Assembly (NCBI GenBank): GCA_026785985.1
Contig: JAJAYX010000744.1
Location: forward strand, 1-6,360
Reading direction: 5' to 3'
From: Rudanella sp.
Lineage (GTDB): Bacteria; Bacteroidota; Bacteroidia; Cytophagales; Spirosomataceae
DNA length: 6,360 nucleotides
The notes beneath the pieces were generated by a model. That model saw only the letters and a list, made by a program, of their open reading frames with translations, ran no database searches and was not told where the DNA came from. Within the stretch, counting starts at the first letter, position 1, and each line of letters opens with the position of its first letter. This document shows, piece after piece, positions 1 to 6,360 of the stretch. The position numbers were made by a program, and so were the translations under genes.

Positions 1-1832
1 GGTGCGCGTTGGCCCCCCGGTGCCGATTCCTGGGTGAAATCGTCCAGAAAAATACGCTGTGGCCGAAAAGGTGTCTGCGTTTCAACCGTTCGGGCGAGTT
101 GATCCGCATCGAATTGGTGGATGTTGGCATCCCCATCGTCGGCCACAAACGACAGCCGGGTTTGCCAGTCGCCATTCAGAGTTTTATCCGACGCATACCG
201 AATCAGTTTATCGACCACCGTCCGGGCTTCGTCGGTCGATTTCACGGGCAGGCGGCCCACTCCAATGTCGAGCCGGAGGTCACCCGCATTCGTTTCAACC
301 CATTCGCCGTCGGTATCTTTCAGGAATCCAAAGTAATCGTCTGACGAATAGCTCAATACGGGGTGCAGCGACTCGCGGCTTTCGTAGACTGGCACGGTGT
401 TGGCGATCTGAGCCGCGTTCATCAGTCCCGACAAATTGCGATAATCGTAGGTGGCATCCCCGAACAAGAGCAGGTAGCGAAGGGTGTTAGGTAATTTTTT
501 GCTGAAATACCGGGCCGCATCACGAATGGCGGTGGGGTCGGCCTGGCCGGATGCAAACTCATTATAAAGCTGCCGGGTGGTCAGCACTAACACCGTCAAA
601 CCGTCGTGGCTTCGCCGGAAAGCGGCCAACCGTTCGGCTTCTGCCCGGAACGGGGGCGACACCACAATTAACAGATTAGGGGTGACCTCCGCCCGAATGT
701 TTTGGTTGGCAACCATTTCGAGGGATACCGGCTGACGAAATTGGGCTTCCGTAAAGATGGCGTAGGTGCCTTTTTGGGCATTGGCCCAGATGCCTTCACC
801 TCCCGCAATGACCATTGATTGGCTGCTGGGTTGGGTTGGGTTTGTTACATCCCAAACCCGCAAATCGGCCGTGGCTTGCCGGAGCGTGTACCGACCGGGC
901 GCGAGCCAGGCCACAGTTGGTTCGGCATAGAGCCGAAGCTGTCGTTGGGTTTGTATACCCAGAAAGTTCAGGTAACCAGCCGAAACTGTTTGCTTGCCTT
1001 TGTCGTAGTTCAGGGTCAGGCGTAAATTGGTCTCTGAACCTGTGGGTGTAGGCGTAAAAACGCGCCGGTTCTCCAGCCCCTTCCGGTCATACCGATAACC
1101 AGACAAGGGGCCAATAGCCTGACTGCCCAGTAGTTGTCCGTTTAGCTTTAGCTGGAACCGGGTGGTGTGCGGGGGCTACGCCAACCCCCCAGACGTGATC
1201 TGGACGGGCCGGCTGGGTAACAGCCCCGGCGGGTCGAATGAAAAGGTTTGTTCGGTAGTTACCCCAAAAAATTCCCCCAGCCACTCCCGCCCCGACTGAA
1301 CACGGTTAGTTTGTTCGGTTTCCCGGTAGGCATAGTGCGTGAACGACGACAGCACCGGCAAGCCCGCTCCGGTTCCTGCTGCCCGGTTCGCCAGTCGCTT
1401 GCCCGGTTCGGTGCCAATGGTCAGAAAATAAAAAGTTGTGTCGGAGTAGGGGTTGATAGTGTGGCCCAATCGACCCGTGGCGGAGTCCTGCCGAATGACA
1501 TGCGGGCTTTCGCCCCAAAAAAGCAGGGCATCCCCCCGGTCGAAACGGCCATCGGCTTCGCCAGTCACGGCAATAGCATTTTCAATCAGGTCGGTTGGGC
1601 GGGCGGTAGCATTGGGTTGGGGCAAGGGTGTTCCTCCGTTGCCATAGAGCCGAAATCGACGCGGATCAGCGTTGGCGAAATCAGGGCTGATTCGAGCAAT
1701 CAACTCGTAATCAAGCTTTTGTGGGCCCGTTTGCGTTACCCCAATCTTAACCCAGGTGCCGGAGCGGAGAGCCTGTGAGAAGGAGAGATGCGAGAGAAGG
1801 AAGCATATTAAAAAAAATAATCTTGTCATCAT
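1..1832 (-). pseudogene. porU: PorU, type IX secretion system C25-family sortase; interrupted by in-frame amber codon, C-terminal part beyond left edge
   Basis: PorU is the surface-located, gingipain-family (peptidase C25) enzyme that cleaves the C-terminal signal of type IX secretion cargo and attaches the cargo to the cell surface. The start chosen is ATG at 1830-1832, which overlaps the upstream stop as TGATG; a TTG just before it is less likely. Residues 1-20 form a signal peptide (LFFLICFLLSHLSF, then SQA). The N-terminal domain shows PorU hallmarks: GTWVKIGVTQTG, RRFRLYGNGG, ENAIAVTGEADGRFDRGDAL and NPYSDTTFYFLT. Codon 219 is TAG (1176-1178), yet the same frame stays open to the left edge and encodes the C25 region: DGLTVLVLTTRQLYNEF, DPTAIRD, YLLLFGDATYDYR (about 437-476), SSDDYFGFL and DIGVGRLPV. 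The catalytic His and Cys expected for the family would lie beyond the window. About 610 codons are visible of the roughly 1,100-1,300 usual for the family. Identity is secure; whether the gene is truly dead is not. Confidence 0.88.
1176..1178 (-). other. Premature amber stop codon inside porU
   Basis: The codon is TAG in the porU frame, between ITSGGLA and PPHTTRFQLKLNGQ. No frame change is needed to continue on the far side. It lies between a run of six G and a run of five C on the coding strand. Two repairs restore a sensible protein of the same length: a single substitution (for example CAG to TAG), or a pair of compensating one-base indels in the two runs, which would read SGGVGVAPHTTRFQL. 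The sequence alone cannot decide between mutation and sequencing error. Confidence 0.85.
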
Positions 1833-2440
1833 CAATTAGTCATAATTACCAAAGCATGAGCCAGAATCGTGTAGGATCTACCCGACTCGATCTCCTTACA
1901 AACGATGCGCGTGCGCCGAAACGTACCCCGGACAAAGGTCTTTTTCGCAAACTGAAATGCCTGTCCTTCGGGTACATCCTGGAGGGGAATATGGCCAATG
2001 GGTTTACCATCGGCCTCGCGCAGGGCATTCATCAGGCTTGGATGCGCGCAGGACGTGGCGGCTGGTTGGCGCATGTAGTCGCGGAGGGGTTCCAAAATTG
2101 CGGGTGGATAAATAGCTTCGGTGAGCAGGGGCTGCATAAGTTGCTGAAACGTCAATTGCCACTGCGGGCCGTGGGGTTTAGGGCGCAACCGTCGTTTGGC
2201 GGCCTGCGTTTGCCGATGCACCACAGCATGGGCCACCTCGTGGATGTAGGTAAGCAGAAACGCATACGGATTCAAATCGGCGTTGACCGTTATCTGTAGA
2301 GAGCCATCGGGCAGTGCTTTGAAATCGCCCAAACGGGTGCGCCGGGGTTTGCTGACTCGAAACTGAAAGGGATGTTGTTGCCACAACTGCCGACTATAGG
2401 CAGCGGCTGAGGCAGGAAGAAACTGGTCGAAAACGTCCAT
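1832..2440 (-). CDS. SprT-like family zinc metalloprotein
   Basis: This 202-residue protein belongs to the SprT-like family of putative zinc metallopeptidases, related to the protease domain of Spartan/SPRTN. The zinc-binding HExxH motif is HEVAH at residues 67-71 in the context LTYIHEVAHAVV, and the likely third ligand is H90 in PKPHGPQW, the usual HGxxW-type element. Strands such as FKALPDGSLQITVN precede the helix. The C-terminal third lacks the CxxC pairs of the zinc ribbon found in many SprT proteins, with only C131 and C181 present; instead it reads GQAFQFAKKTFVRGTFRRTRIVCKEIESGRSYTI-like beta sequence. The ATG at 2438-2440 has no clear Shine-Dalgarno, as is normal for Bacteroidetes. 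The stop overlaps the porU start (TGATG), which implies translational coupling. Cellular role and substrate are unknown; the fold and metal site are well supported. Confidence 0.88.
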   Translation of the reverse strand: MDVFDQFLPASAAAYSRQLWQQHPFQFRVSKPRRTRLGDFKALPDGSLQITVNADLNPYAFLLTYIHEVAHAVVHRQTQAAKRRLRPKPHGPQWQLTFQQLMQPLLTEAIYPPAILEPLRDYMRQPAATSCAHPSLMNALREADGKPIGHIPLQDVPEGQAFQFAKKTFVRGTFRRTRIVCKEIESGRSYTILAHALVIMTN

Positions 2441-2572
2441 AAACTAAACAGGGGTCACCCGCTTTACGGCACAGAAGGTGATTATAGCGTCCATTGCGAG
2501 GTAAAGATAAGGTACAAACTCGTTCGTAAAGAGGTTGCCGGACAGAGCATAGGGGGGCCGAAGTAGCTACAT
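2441..2572 (-). other. Gap between ABC permease and SprT-like gene; weak promoter candidate
   Basis: No gene is supported in these 132 bases. The best match to the Bacteroidetes promoter pattern on the minus strand is TATCTTTA (2502-2509), with TTTA at 2527-2530, 17 bases upstream. That is 7 of 8 and 3 of 4 matches with short spacing, so it is only suggestive. A small palindrome GTAGCTAC (2563-2570) follows the permease stop. I saw no convincing terminator hairpin, so read-through from the ABC operon into the SprT-like/porU pair remains possible. Confidence 0.25.
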
Positions 2573-4237
2573 TTACTCCAGCACAATCTGCGCCCAACTC
2601 GTTTGCCGATACCGACTGAATAAATACCAGAAAGTGCCGATGGAGAACGGCACGGCTACCCAAACGCCGTAGGGAATGAGCGTGAGGCCGTAGTGTGCCC
2701 CTGCAATGAGGCCAAGAACGAATAATACCACAAAACCACGGGCCGTATTACTGCGTTTCACCACATCGTGCGCTATCGAAAAAGGCAACCTCCGTTCGGT
2801 GGCCATTGCCGAAGCAAGGCTCATAATAAGCGAGTTAGTGAATGCCAGCACGATGTCGTCGATTTTGTCAAGTCCGAAACGCCAGGCAATGTAGATGGCC
2901 ACCAGCGCATAAAAAGGCACCATGAACTTGGCAATCAGGGCTTTCATAGCTCCCGACAAAATCTCTCCCGGTCGGCTGATGGGTGTGCTGCCATAAACCC
3001 AGGAGGCTTTGAAATCGTCGGACGCGCTGAGTTGGTATTGGGCCGTCATCACAAACAGGCCCGTATAATAGAGGGCAAACAGATAGAAGCCGCCCGATTT
3101 CCCGAACGCCCCAAAGCCCCCCACCGACATAGCAATAATGTAGGCCAAACCAAAGCCCAATTGCGGGTACGTTTTAAGTTTAAACTTACGGTCGCGAGCC
3201 GTTACGCGCCAGACAAACCCAAAAGCGGCCCGTTCGAGGGGATTGTTGGTGAGCAAATGACTCAATCGCTGCATAATCGAACTGGCCTGTTCCGGCCCGG
3301 TTTGGGTCGTTGTGGGCACACTATCCTGCTCCAAACCCGCCAGACGAGCGTTGAAAACCGGCCCCAGCACCCGGTTCATCACCCACAAACCCGCAAACGG
3401 CAACCCAATGGCCAGAACAGTGAGCAAGGCGTGTGGCCAGTCGAAAGCAGGTTGAACCACCATATCAACGGCCCCGGCCATCCACATGGGCGGCACAAAA
3501 TAGAACCAGCTTTTCCATTCCACGGCCTGCAACATCGTATCCCGATCCATGAGCCGTGGCACTAATTGGTAGCTGCCATAGAACACAATCGCCATCACAA
3601 TCTGGAAATAATTGATGACCTCCCGGAGTCGCTCCTCACTCGTGAATTGCATCAGTAACAGGTAAAACACGTTGGTCAAAAACACCATCAGAATGGACGA
3701 CAGTAGACTCATTATCAGAAACATAATGCCCGCTAATGGCCCAAATCGAAAAGTCACGACAATTATTCCCACCAACGACAGGGCGATGGCAATGGAAAAC
3801 AAATAACCCGCAATGTGGACAATCCGCGCCAGCAATAGAGTACGCCCGTTAACGGGTCGGGGCAGAATAATTTGGTTGTCGGCGGAGTCGAGAATGAGCG
3901 ACGAGAAATCGGAGAGGAGTGTCATGGCACAGAACACCATAAGGTAACCAAACGTGATGGTCAGCGGGATAAACAAGGCTTCTTTGGGGGGAATGGCCAG
4001 CATACTCAGGCCCGTAAACAGTCCGAAAAAGGTGTAAATGCCGAGAACAATCAGGAATTGATTGTTCTTATCCTCTCCCGCTTTACTTTGTCCATATCGG
4101 CCTAAACTGGCATACGACCGACGGTTGTCCATTGTCAGTTTCACATCGACAATGGCCCGCAGAGCCACCGGATCTGACCCCAGCACCCGCCAAAGGGGAT
4201 TTAGTCGAACGACAAACCAGAGTACGATAGGTTTCAT
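2573..4237 (-). CDS. ABC transporter permease (ABC-2-like), 554 residues
   Basis: This is the membrane-spanning partner of the adjoining ATPase. By eye about 12 hydrophobic segments are present, near residues 61-82, 88-108, 138-160, 165-195, 209-225, 245-260, 269-288, 358-378, 382-400, 433-452, 462-480 and 501-541 (the last probably two helices). A hydrophilic cytoplasmic-looking stretch (about 300-350, rich in Gln, Thr and Arg) divides two halves. The motif DSADNQIILPRPVNGRTLLLAR (about 117-138) resembles the segment of ABC-2-type exporters in which the transporter is described by 'D-N-x-x-L-L-x-x-P-I'. The ATG at 4235-4237 overlaps the ATPase stop as ATGA, so the two are translated together and probably form one complex in the inner membrane. 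The substrate cannot be read from the sequence; export is likelier than import because no binding-protein gene is present. Confidence 0.85.
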   Translation of the reverse strand: MKPIVLWFVVRLNPLWRVLGSDPVALRAIVDVKLTMDNRRSYASLGRYGQSKAGEDKNNQFLIVLGIYTFFGLFTGLSMLAIPPKEALFIPLTITFGYLMVFCAMTLLSDFSSLILDSADNQIILPRPVNGRTLLLARIVHIAGYLFSIAIALSLVGIIVVTFRFGPLAGIMFLIMSLLSSILMVFLTNVFYLLLMQFTSEERLREVINYFQIVMAIVFYGSYQLVPRLMDRDTMLQAVEWKSWFYFVPPMWMAGAVDMVVQPAFDWPHALLTVLAIGLPFAGLWVMNRVLGPVFNARLAGLEQDSVPTTTQTGPEQASSIMQRLSHLLTNNPLERAAFGFVWRVTARDRKFKLKTYPQLGFGLAYIIAMSVGGFGAFGKSGGFYLFALYYTGLFVMTAQYQLSASDDFKASWVYGSTPISRPGEILSGAMKALIAKFMVPFYALVAIYIAWRFGLDKIDDIVLAFTNSLIMSLASAMATERRLPFSIAHDVVKRSNTARGFVVLFVLGLIAGAHYGLTLIPYGVWVAVPFSIGTFWYLFSRYRQTSWAQIVLE

Positions 4238-5007
4238 TTCGTGAGCGTATTGATAAACTCTGTGGCCGTATTCTGCTGATCGTCGCTGCCGGTGAGTTGG
4301 CCAAACAATTGTTCGAGAGAGCCACTGTGCTGTTGCTGCAACTCGGCGAAGGTGCCGTCGGCAATGATTTGCCCTTTATCGATAATGATGATCCGGTCGG
4401 AGATTTTTTCGACCACATCCATGATGTGCGAACTGTAGAATACCGTCTTGCCTGCATCGGCCAATTGGCGGATAATCGCCTTCACCAGCACCACCGTGTT
4501 CGCATCTAAGCCCGACAGCGGTTCGTCTAAGAAAATGATTTCAGGATTGTGAATCAGCCCCGAAATGAGCAGCACTTTCTGACGCATTCCTTTCGAGAAG
4601 GTGGTCATGCGGGCATTTACGTGGCCGCTCAGCTCAAACAATCCCAGCAAATCGAACGCCCGGCGTTCAATCGTGGTCTCGTCCATGCCATAGAGTTGCC
4701 CAATAAACTGTAGGTACTCCATTGGGGTCAGGGTATCATAGAGAGCCGCGTTTTCGGGGACGTATCCAATGCGGCTTTTCACGGCAATGGGGTCAGTTTT
4801 TACGTCGTAGCCCAGCACCGAGACTTCACCCGCATAGTCGGTCAAAAGGCCAATCAGGATTTTGAGGGTTGTGGATTTGCCCGCACCATTGGGGCCAATG
4901 TAGCCCACCACCTGCCCGGCCTGAACAGATAGGTTAATGCCTTTCAGAATGTGGGTAGTGCTGTAATATTTGTGCAGATTCTGGATCTGGATAACGGGGT
5001 TATTCAT
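4234..5007 (-). CDS. ABC transporter ATP-binding protein, 257 residues
   Basis: This is the nucleotide-binding subunit that powers the neighbouring permease. Every core ABC motif is present: Walker A GPNGAGKST (38-46), a Q-loop position occupied by Glu in GYVPEN (81-86) as is usual in ABC-2 exporters, signature FSKGMRQK (137-144, the common exporter variant of LSGGQ), Walker B IIFLDE with catalytic E162, D-loop SGLD (165-168) and the switch histidine in SSH (H194). The start chosen is ATG at 5005-5007 (MNNPVIQIQNLHKYY), where family homology begins. The frame could be extended to a TTG at 5050-5052, but that codon lies in the terminator stem and adds 15 residues unlike the family, so I reject it. 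The C-terminus (from about residue 222) is a Gln/Ser/Asp-rich tail. The substrate is unknown. Confidence 0.93.
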   Translation of the reverse strand: MNNPVIQIQNLHKYYSTTHILKGINLSVQAGQVVGYIGPNGAGKSTTLKILIGLLTDYAGEVSVLGYDVKTDPIAVKSRIGYVPENAALYDTLTPMEYLQFIGQLYGMDETTIERRAFDLLGLFELSGHVNARMTTFSKGMRQKVLLISGLIHNPEIIFLDEPLSGLDANTVVLVKAIIRQLADAGKTVFYSSHIMDVVEKISDRIIIIDKGQIIADGTFAELQQQHSGSLEQLFGQLTGSDDQQNTATEFINTLTK

Positions 5008-5039
5008 TCGATCTCGGTGCGTTGTCGTGCAAATGAGTT

Positions 5040-5069
5040 GAAAGTTAACCAAAAGTCCCGTTCGGCAAA
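5040..5069 (-). promoter_or_regulatory. Candidate Bacteroidetes promoter for the ABC operon
   Basis: On the minus strand TTTG (5066-5069) is followed after 18 bases by TAACTTTC (5040-5047). Established knowledge: the primary sigma factor of Bacteroidetes recognises TTTG near -33 and TAnnTTTG near -7, about 19 bases apart. The match here is 4 of 4 and 7 of 8. Transcription would begin roughly 28-30 bases before the ATPase ATG. The -33 element lies in the loop of the terminator hairpin and the spacer is its descending arm. No operator was recognised. Confidence 0.35.
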
Positions 5070-5092
5070 GTAGCCAAACGGGACTTTTGGTT
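5047..5092 (-). terminator. Hairpin transcription terminator after the asd-DUF4160-DUF2442 group
   Basis: Positions 5047-5062 (AACCAAAAGTCCCGTT on the plus strand) are a perfect 16-base inverted repeat of 5077-5092. Inside, GGC (5064-5066) can pair with GCC (5073-5075) after one mismatch, leaving a six-base loop. The stem begins 18 bases beyond the DUF2442 stop. On the minus strand the descending arm ends CTTTTGGTTAACTTT, so the U-rich part is inside and just after the stem. The symmetry would also let it act on plus-strand transcripts. No gene is read into it from that side. Confidence 0.82.
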
Positions 5093-5110
5093 GTTTCGGG
5101 GCATTAACAA

Positions 5111-5383
5111 TCAGGCCATTTTGTATTTGTACTGTTGCTCCCGGCCCAAAAACTGCTCCAAATGAAAGATTTCGTCGGCATCCTGAAAGATCATTGACTG
5201 ATCATCCACAATAGAGAGTTTTCGCCGTTGCTGAGGGGTTAACCGTTCAATGGTTGGGAACTTCGACAAGGGGCTCATCAACACACGGCCATCGTGAAGA
5301 TAAAGCGTGATGAAGCCTTTCCGAGCGAAACTAACGCGCTCAATAACAGGCTCAATGGCAACAAAACCTTCTGGATTTTTCAC
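5111..5383 (-). CDS. DUF2442 domain-containing protein, 90 residues
   Basis: This is a small protein of the DUF2442 family, function not established. The family core is clear: ITLYLHDGRVLMSPLSKFP (about residues 25-43), then LTPQQRRKLSIVDD, and a closing IFQDADEIFHLEQFLG with the acidic D/E pattern typical of the domain. Length matches the usual 80-100 residues. The start is GTG at 5381-5383, 7 bases after the stop of the DUF4160 frame (5391-5393); no upstream ATG exists in frame and the domain needs this N-terminus. DUF2442 genes commonly sit beside DUF4160 genes, as here. By analogy with toxin-antitoxin pairs this would be the second partner, but that is inference. It probably shares the asd transcript and is followed by the terminator. 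Confidence 0.85.
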   Translation of the reverse strand: MKNPEGFVAIEPVIERVSFARKGFITLYLHDGRVLMSPLSKFPTIERLTPQQRRKLSIVDDQSMIFQDADEIFHLEQFLGREQQYKYKMA

Positions 5384-5390
5384 TACACAG

Positions 5391-5668
5391 CTACAAATTA
5401 ATATTTAGTAATGTGAAGTCTTTTCCTTCTGCGAAATTACGTATCTGTTCTGCTATTGTTACCCGATTAACGGCCAAAAGTTTTTGGCATTGCTTTAGTT
5501 CTTTTTCGGACAGGCTGCCTTTTTCAAAAACCTCCAGTGTATCTAACCAAATTTTTGGCTGAACGGCTGTGTCCTTAGTTTGTTATTGACATGAATATGC
5601 GCCTGTTCAGCCAAATCATAGGCGTACAGAAAGAAAATCAGGTTTTTATAAACGGCGATCTTAGGCAT
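5391..5668 (-). pseudogene. DUF4160-type small gene broken by a one-base frameshift
   Basis: The start ATG (5666-5668) shares a base with the asd stop (TGATG). The first frame gives MPKIAVYKNLIFFLYAYDL, then AEQAHIHVNNK, the typical DUF4160 N-terminus with its HxH element (H24, H26), but ends after 41 residues at TAG (5543-5545). The next frame carries the rest of the domain, QPKIWLDTLEVFEKG followed by SLSEKELKQCQKLL, and ends NFAEGKDFTLLNINL at TAG (5391-5393). Restoring one A in the AAA at 5579-5581 joins both parts into a 92-residue protein, the normal family size; the break must lie between that run and about 5545. The second part has no ATG of its own, so independent translation is unlikely. 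The family's function is unknown. Either a real inactivation or a sequencing error would fit. Confidence 0.8.
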
Positions 5669-6360
5669 CAGGCCGTCACGTTCTCCTCCACATTCACCAA
5701 CTCGTGCTTCACTAAATATTCGGCTATTTGCACGGCGTTGGTGGCTGCTCCTTTGCGGAGGTTGTCGGCTACGCACCAGAAATTGAGCGTTTTGGGCTGG
5801 CTTTCGTCGCGCCGGATTCGGCCCACAAACACTTCATCGCGGCCGTGAGCTGTGAGGGGCATTGGGTAAATTTTGTTGGCGGGGTCGTCCTGCACAATCA
5901 CCCCCTCGGCATTCCGCAGCAGTTCGGTTAGCTCGGCCAAATCAAACTCCTCTTCAAACTCCACGTTGATGGCTTCGGAGTGACCGCCGATGGTCGGAAT
6001 CCTGACCGTGGTGGCGGTGACGCGGATGCTGTCGTCGCCCATGATTTTTTTGGTCTCGTTCACCATCTTCATCTCCTCTTTGGTGTAGCCATTATCGAGG
6101 AACACGTCGATGTGAGGCAGTACGTTGAGGTCGATGGGGTGCGGATACACTTTCGACACGCTGGTATCGCCGTTGCGTTCGGCAAACAACTGATCCACAG
6201 CCGCTTTACCCGTTCCGGTAACGGATTGATAGGTCGAGACTACCACCCGCTTAATCGTGTACCGATCATGCAAAGGCTTCAAAGCCACCACCATCTGAAT
6301 AGTCGAGCAGTTGGGGTTGGCAATTATTTTATCGTCGGCGGTCAGCACGTGGGCGTTCAC
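5668..6360 (-). CDS. asd: Aspartate-semialdehyde dehydrogenase, C-terminal 230 residues (N-terminus beyond right edge)
   Basis: This cytoplasmic enzyme reduces L-aspartyl-4-phosphate to aspartate 4-semialdehyde with NADPH, the branch-point step to lysine/diaminopimelate, threonine and methionine. Counting from the first full codon in the window, the catalytic cysteine is C18 in ANPNCSTIQ. VSTYQSVTGTGKAAVDQL (41-58) is a family signature, R120 and H127 in VRIPTIGGHSEAINVEFE are the substrate-binding Arg and catalytic His, and FWCVADNLRKGAATNAVQIAE (194-214) closes the dehydrogenase fold. The first visible codon is GTG, but it is internal (Val), not a start: roughly 100 residues with the NADP-binding Rossmann motif are missing, given a family length near 330. 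The stop TGA overlaps the start of the DUF4160 gene, which suggests translational coupling. All key residues in view are intact. Confidence 0.95.
   Translation of the reverse strand: MNAHVLTADDKIIANPNCSTIQMVVALKPLHDRYTIKRVVVSTYQSVTGTGKAAVDQLFAERNGDTSVSKVYPHPIDLNVLPHIDVFLDNGYTKEEMKMVNETKKIMGDDSIRVTATTVRIPTIGGHSEAINVEFEEEFDLAELTELLRNAEGVIVQDDPANKIYPMPLTAHGRDEVFVGRIRRDESQPKTLNFWCVADNLRKGAATNAVQIAEYLVKHELVNVEENVTA

Noticed and set aside
1087..1284. Minus-strand 65-codon frame overlapping the porU stop, considered as evidence for a porU frameshift
   Set aside because: Past the TAG the conserved PorU text resumes in the original frame, so a lasting shift is not needed; only a short compensating double shift could use part of this frame.
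1248..1778. Plus-strand open frame of 176 codons opposite the porU N-terminus
   Set aside because: It is a mirror of the GC-rich porU codons; the minus-strand reading has a signal peptide and family motifs, this one has none.
1775..2299. Plus-strand open frame of 174 codons opposite the SprT-like gene
   Set aside because: It spans the porU/SprT-like junction in antisense and shows no domain, while the opposite strand carries the HEVAH metal site.
2394..2663. Minus-strand 89-codon frame across the gap between permease and SprT-like gene
   Set aside because: It overlaps both flanking genes in another frame and its Cys/Arg/Ser-rich product has no recognisable features.
2768..3565. Plus-strand open frame of 265 codons opposite the ABC permease
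   Set aside because: It lies wholly antisense to a convincing membrane protein, its product is rich in Arg, His, Gln and Pro without any recognisable domain, and no promoter or neighbour supports it.
5008..5052. Extended TTG start for the ABC ATPase
   Set aside because: The TTG is within the terminator stem and the added residues are unlike the family; the ATG at 5005-5007 fits the usual N-terminus.
5574..5590. Programmed frameshift signal in the DUF4160 gene
   Set aside because: The local sequence AATAACAAACTAAGG does not fit the canonical slippery heptamer in the zero frame and I see no clear downstream stem, so a lesion or sequencing error is simpler.

Overview
The window looks like Bacteroidetes chromosome, most likely the Cytophagales/Spirosoma group. 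The main reasons are a type IX secretion sortase gene (porU), which is confined to this phylum, weak or absent Shine-Dalgarno sequences, a TTTG/TAnnTTTG-like promoter candidate, and moderately GC-rich coding sequence. The genus is a guess from overall protein feel, not from a search. Every convincing gene lies on the minus strand, so the order of transcription runs from the right edge to the left.

From right to left: (1) the C-terminal two thirds of aspartate-semialdehyde dehydrogenase (asd), truncated by the right edge; (2) a DUF4160-type small gene coupled to asd by a TGATG stop/start overlap but broken by a one-base frameshift; (3) an intact DUF2442-type small gene; (4) a strong hairpin terminator (5047-5092) that closes this group; (5) an ABC transporter ATPase and (6) a polytopic ABC permease, joined by an ATGA overlap, with a promoter candidate that sits inside the terminator hairpin; (7) a 132-base gap; (8) a SprT-like zinc metalloprotein; and (9) porU, joined to it by another TGATG overlap and running off the left edge.

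The asd group pairs a core amino-acid biosynthesis enzyme (lysine/threonine/methionine branch) with a two-gene DUF4160/DUF2442 module that resembles a toxin-antitoxin arrangement but has no proven function. The ABC pair should form one exporter-type complex of unknown substrate. The SprT-like/porU pair seems to be co-transcribed, although no functional link between them is known.

The most notable point is that two genes are interrupted by minimal lesions while the remaining reading frame is fully preserved: an in-frame TAG in porU (1176-1178) and a one-base deletion in the DUF4160 gene (near 5579-5581). They may be recent mutations or sequence errors. I found no RNA genes, CRISPR arrays, insertion sequences or phage genes, and nothing that I can defend as a wholly new system.
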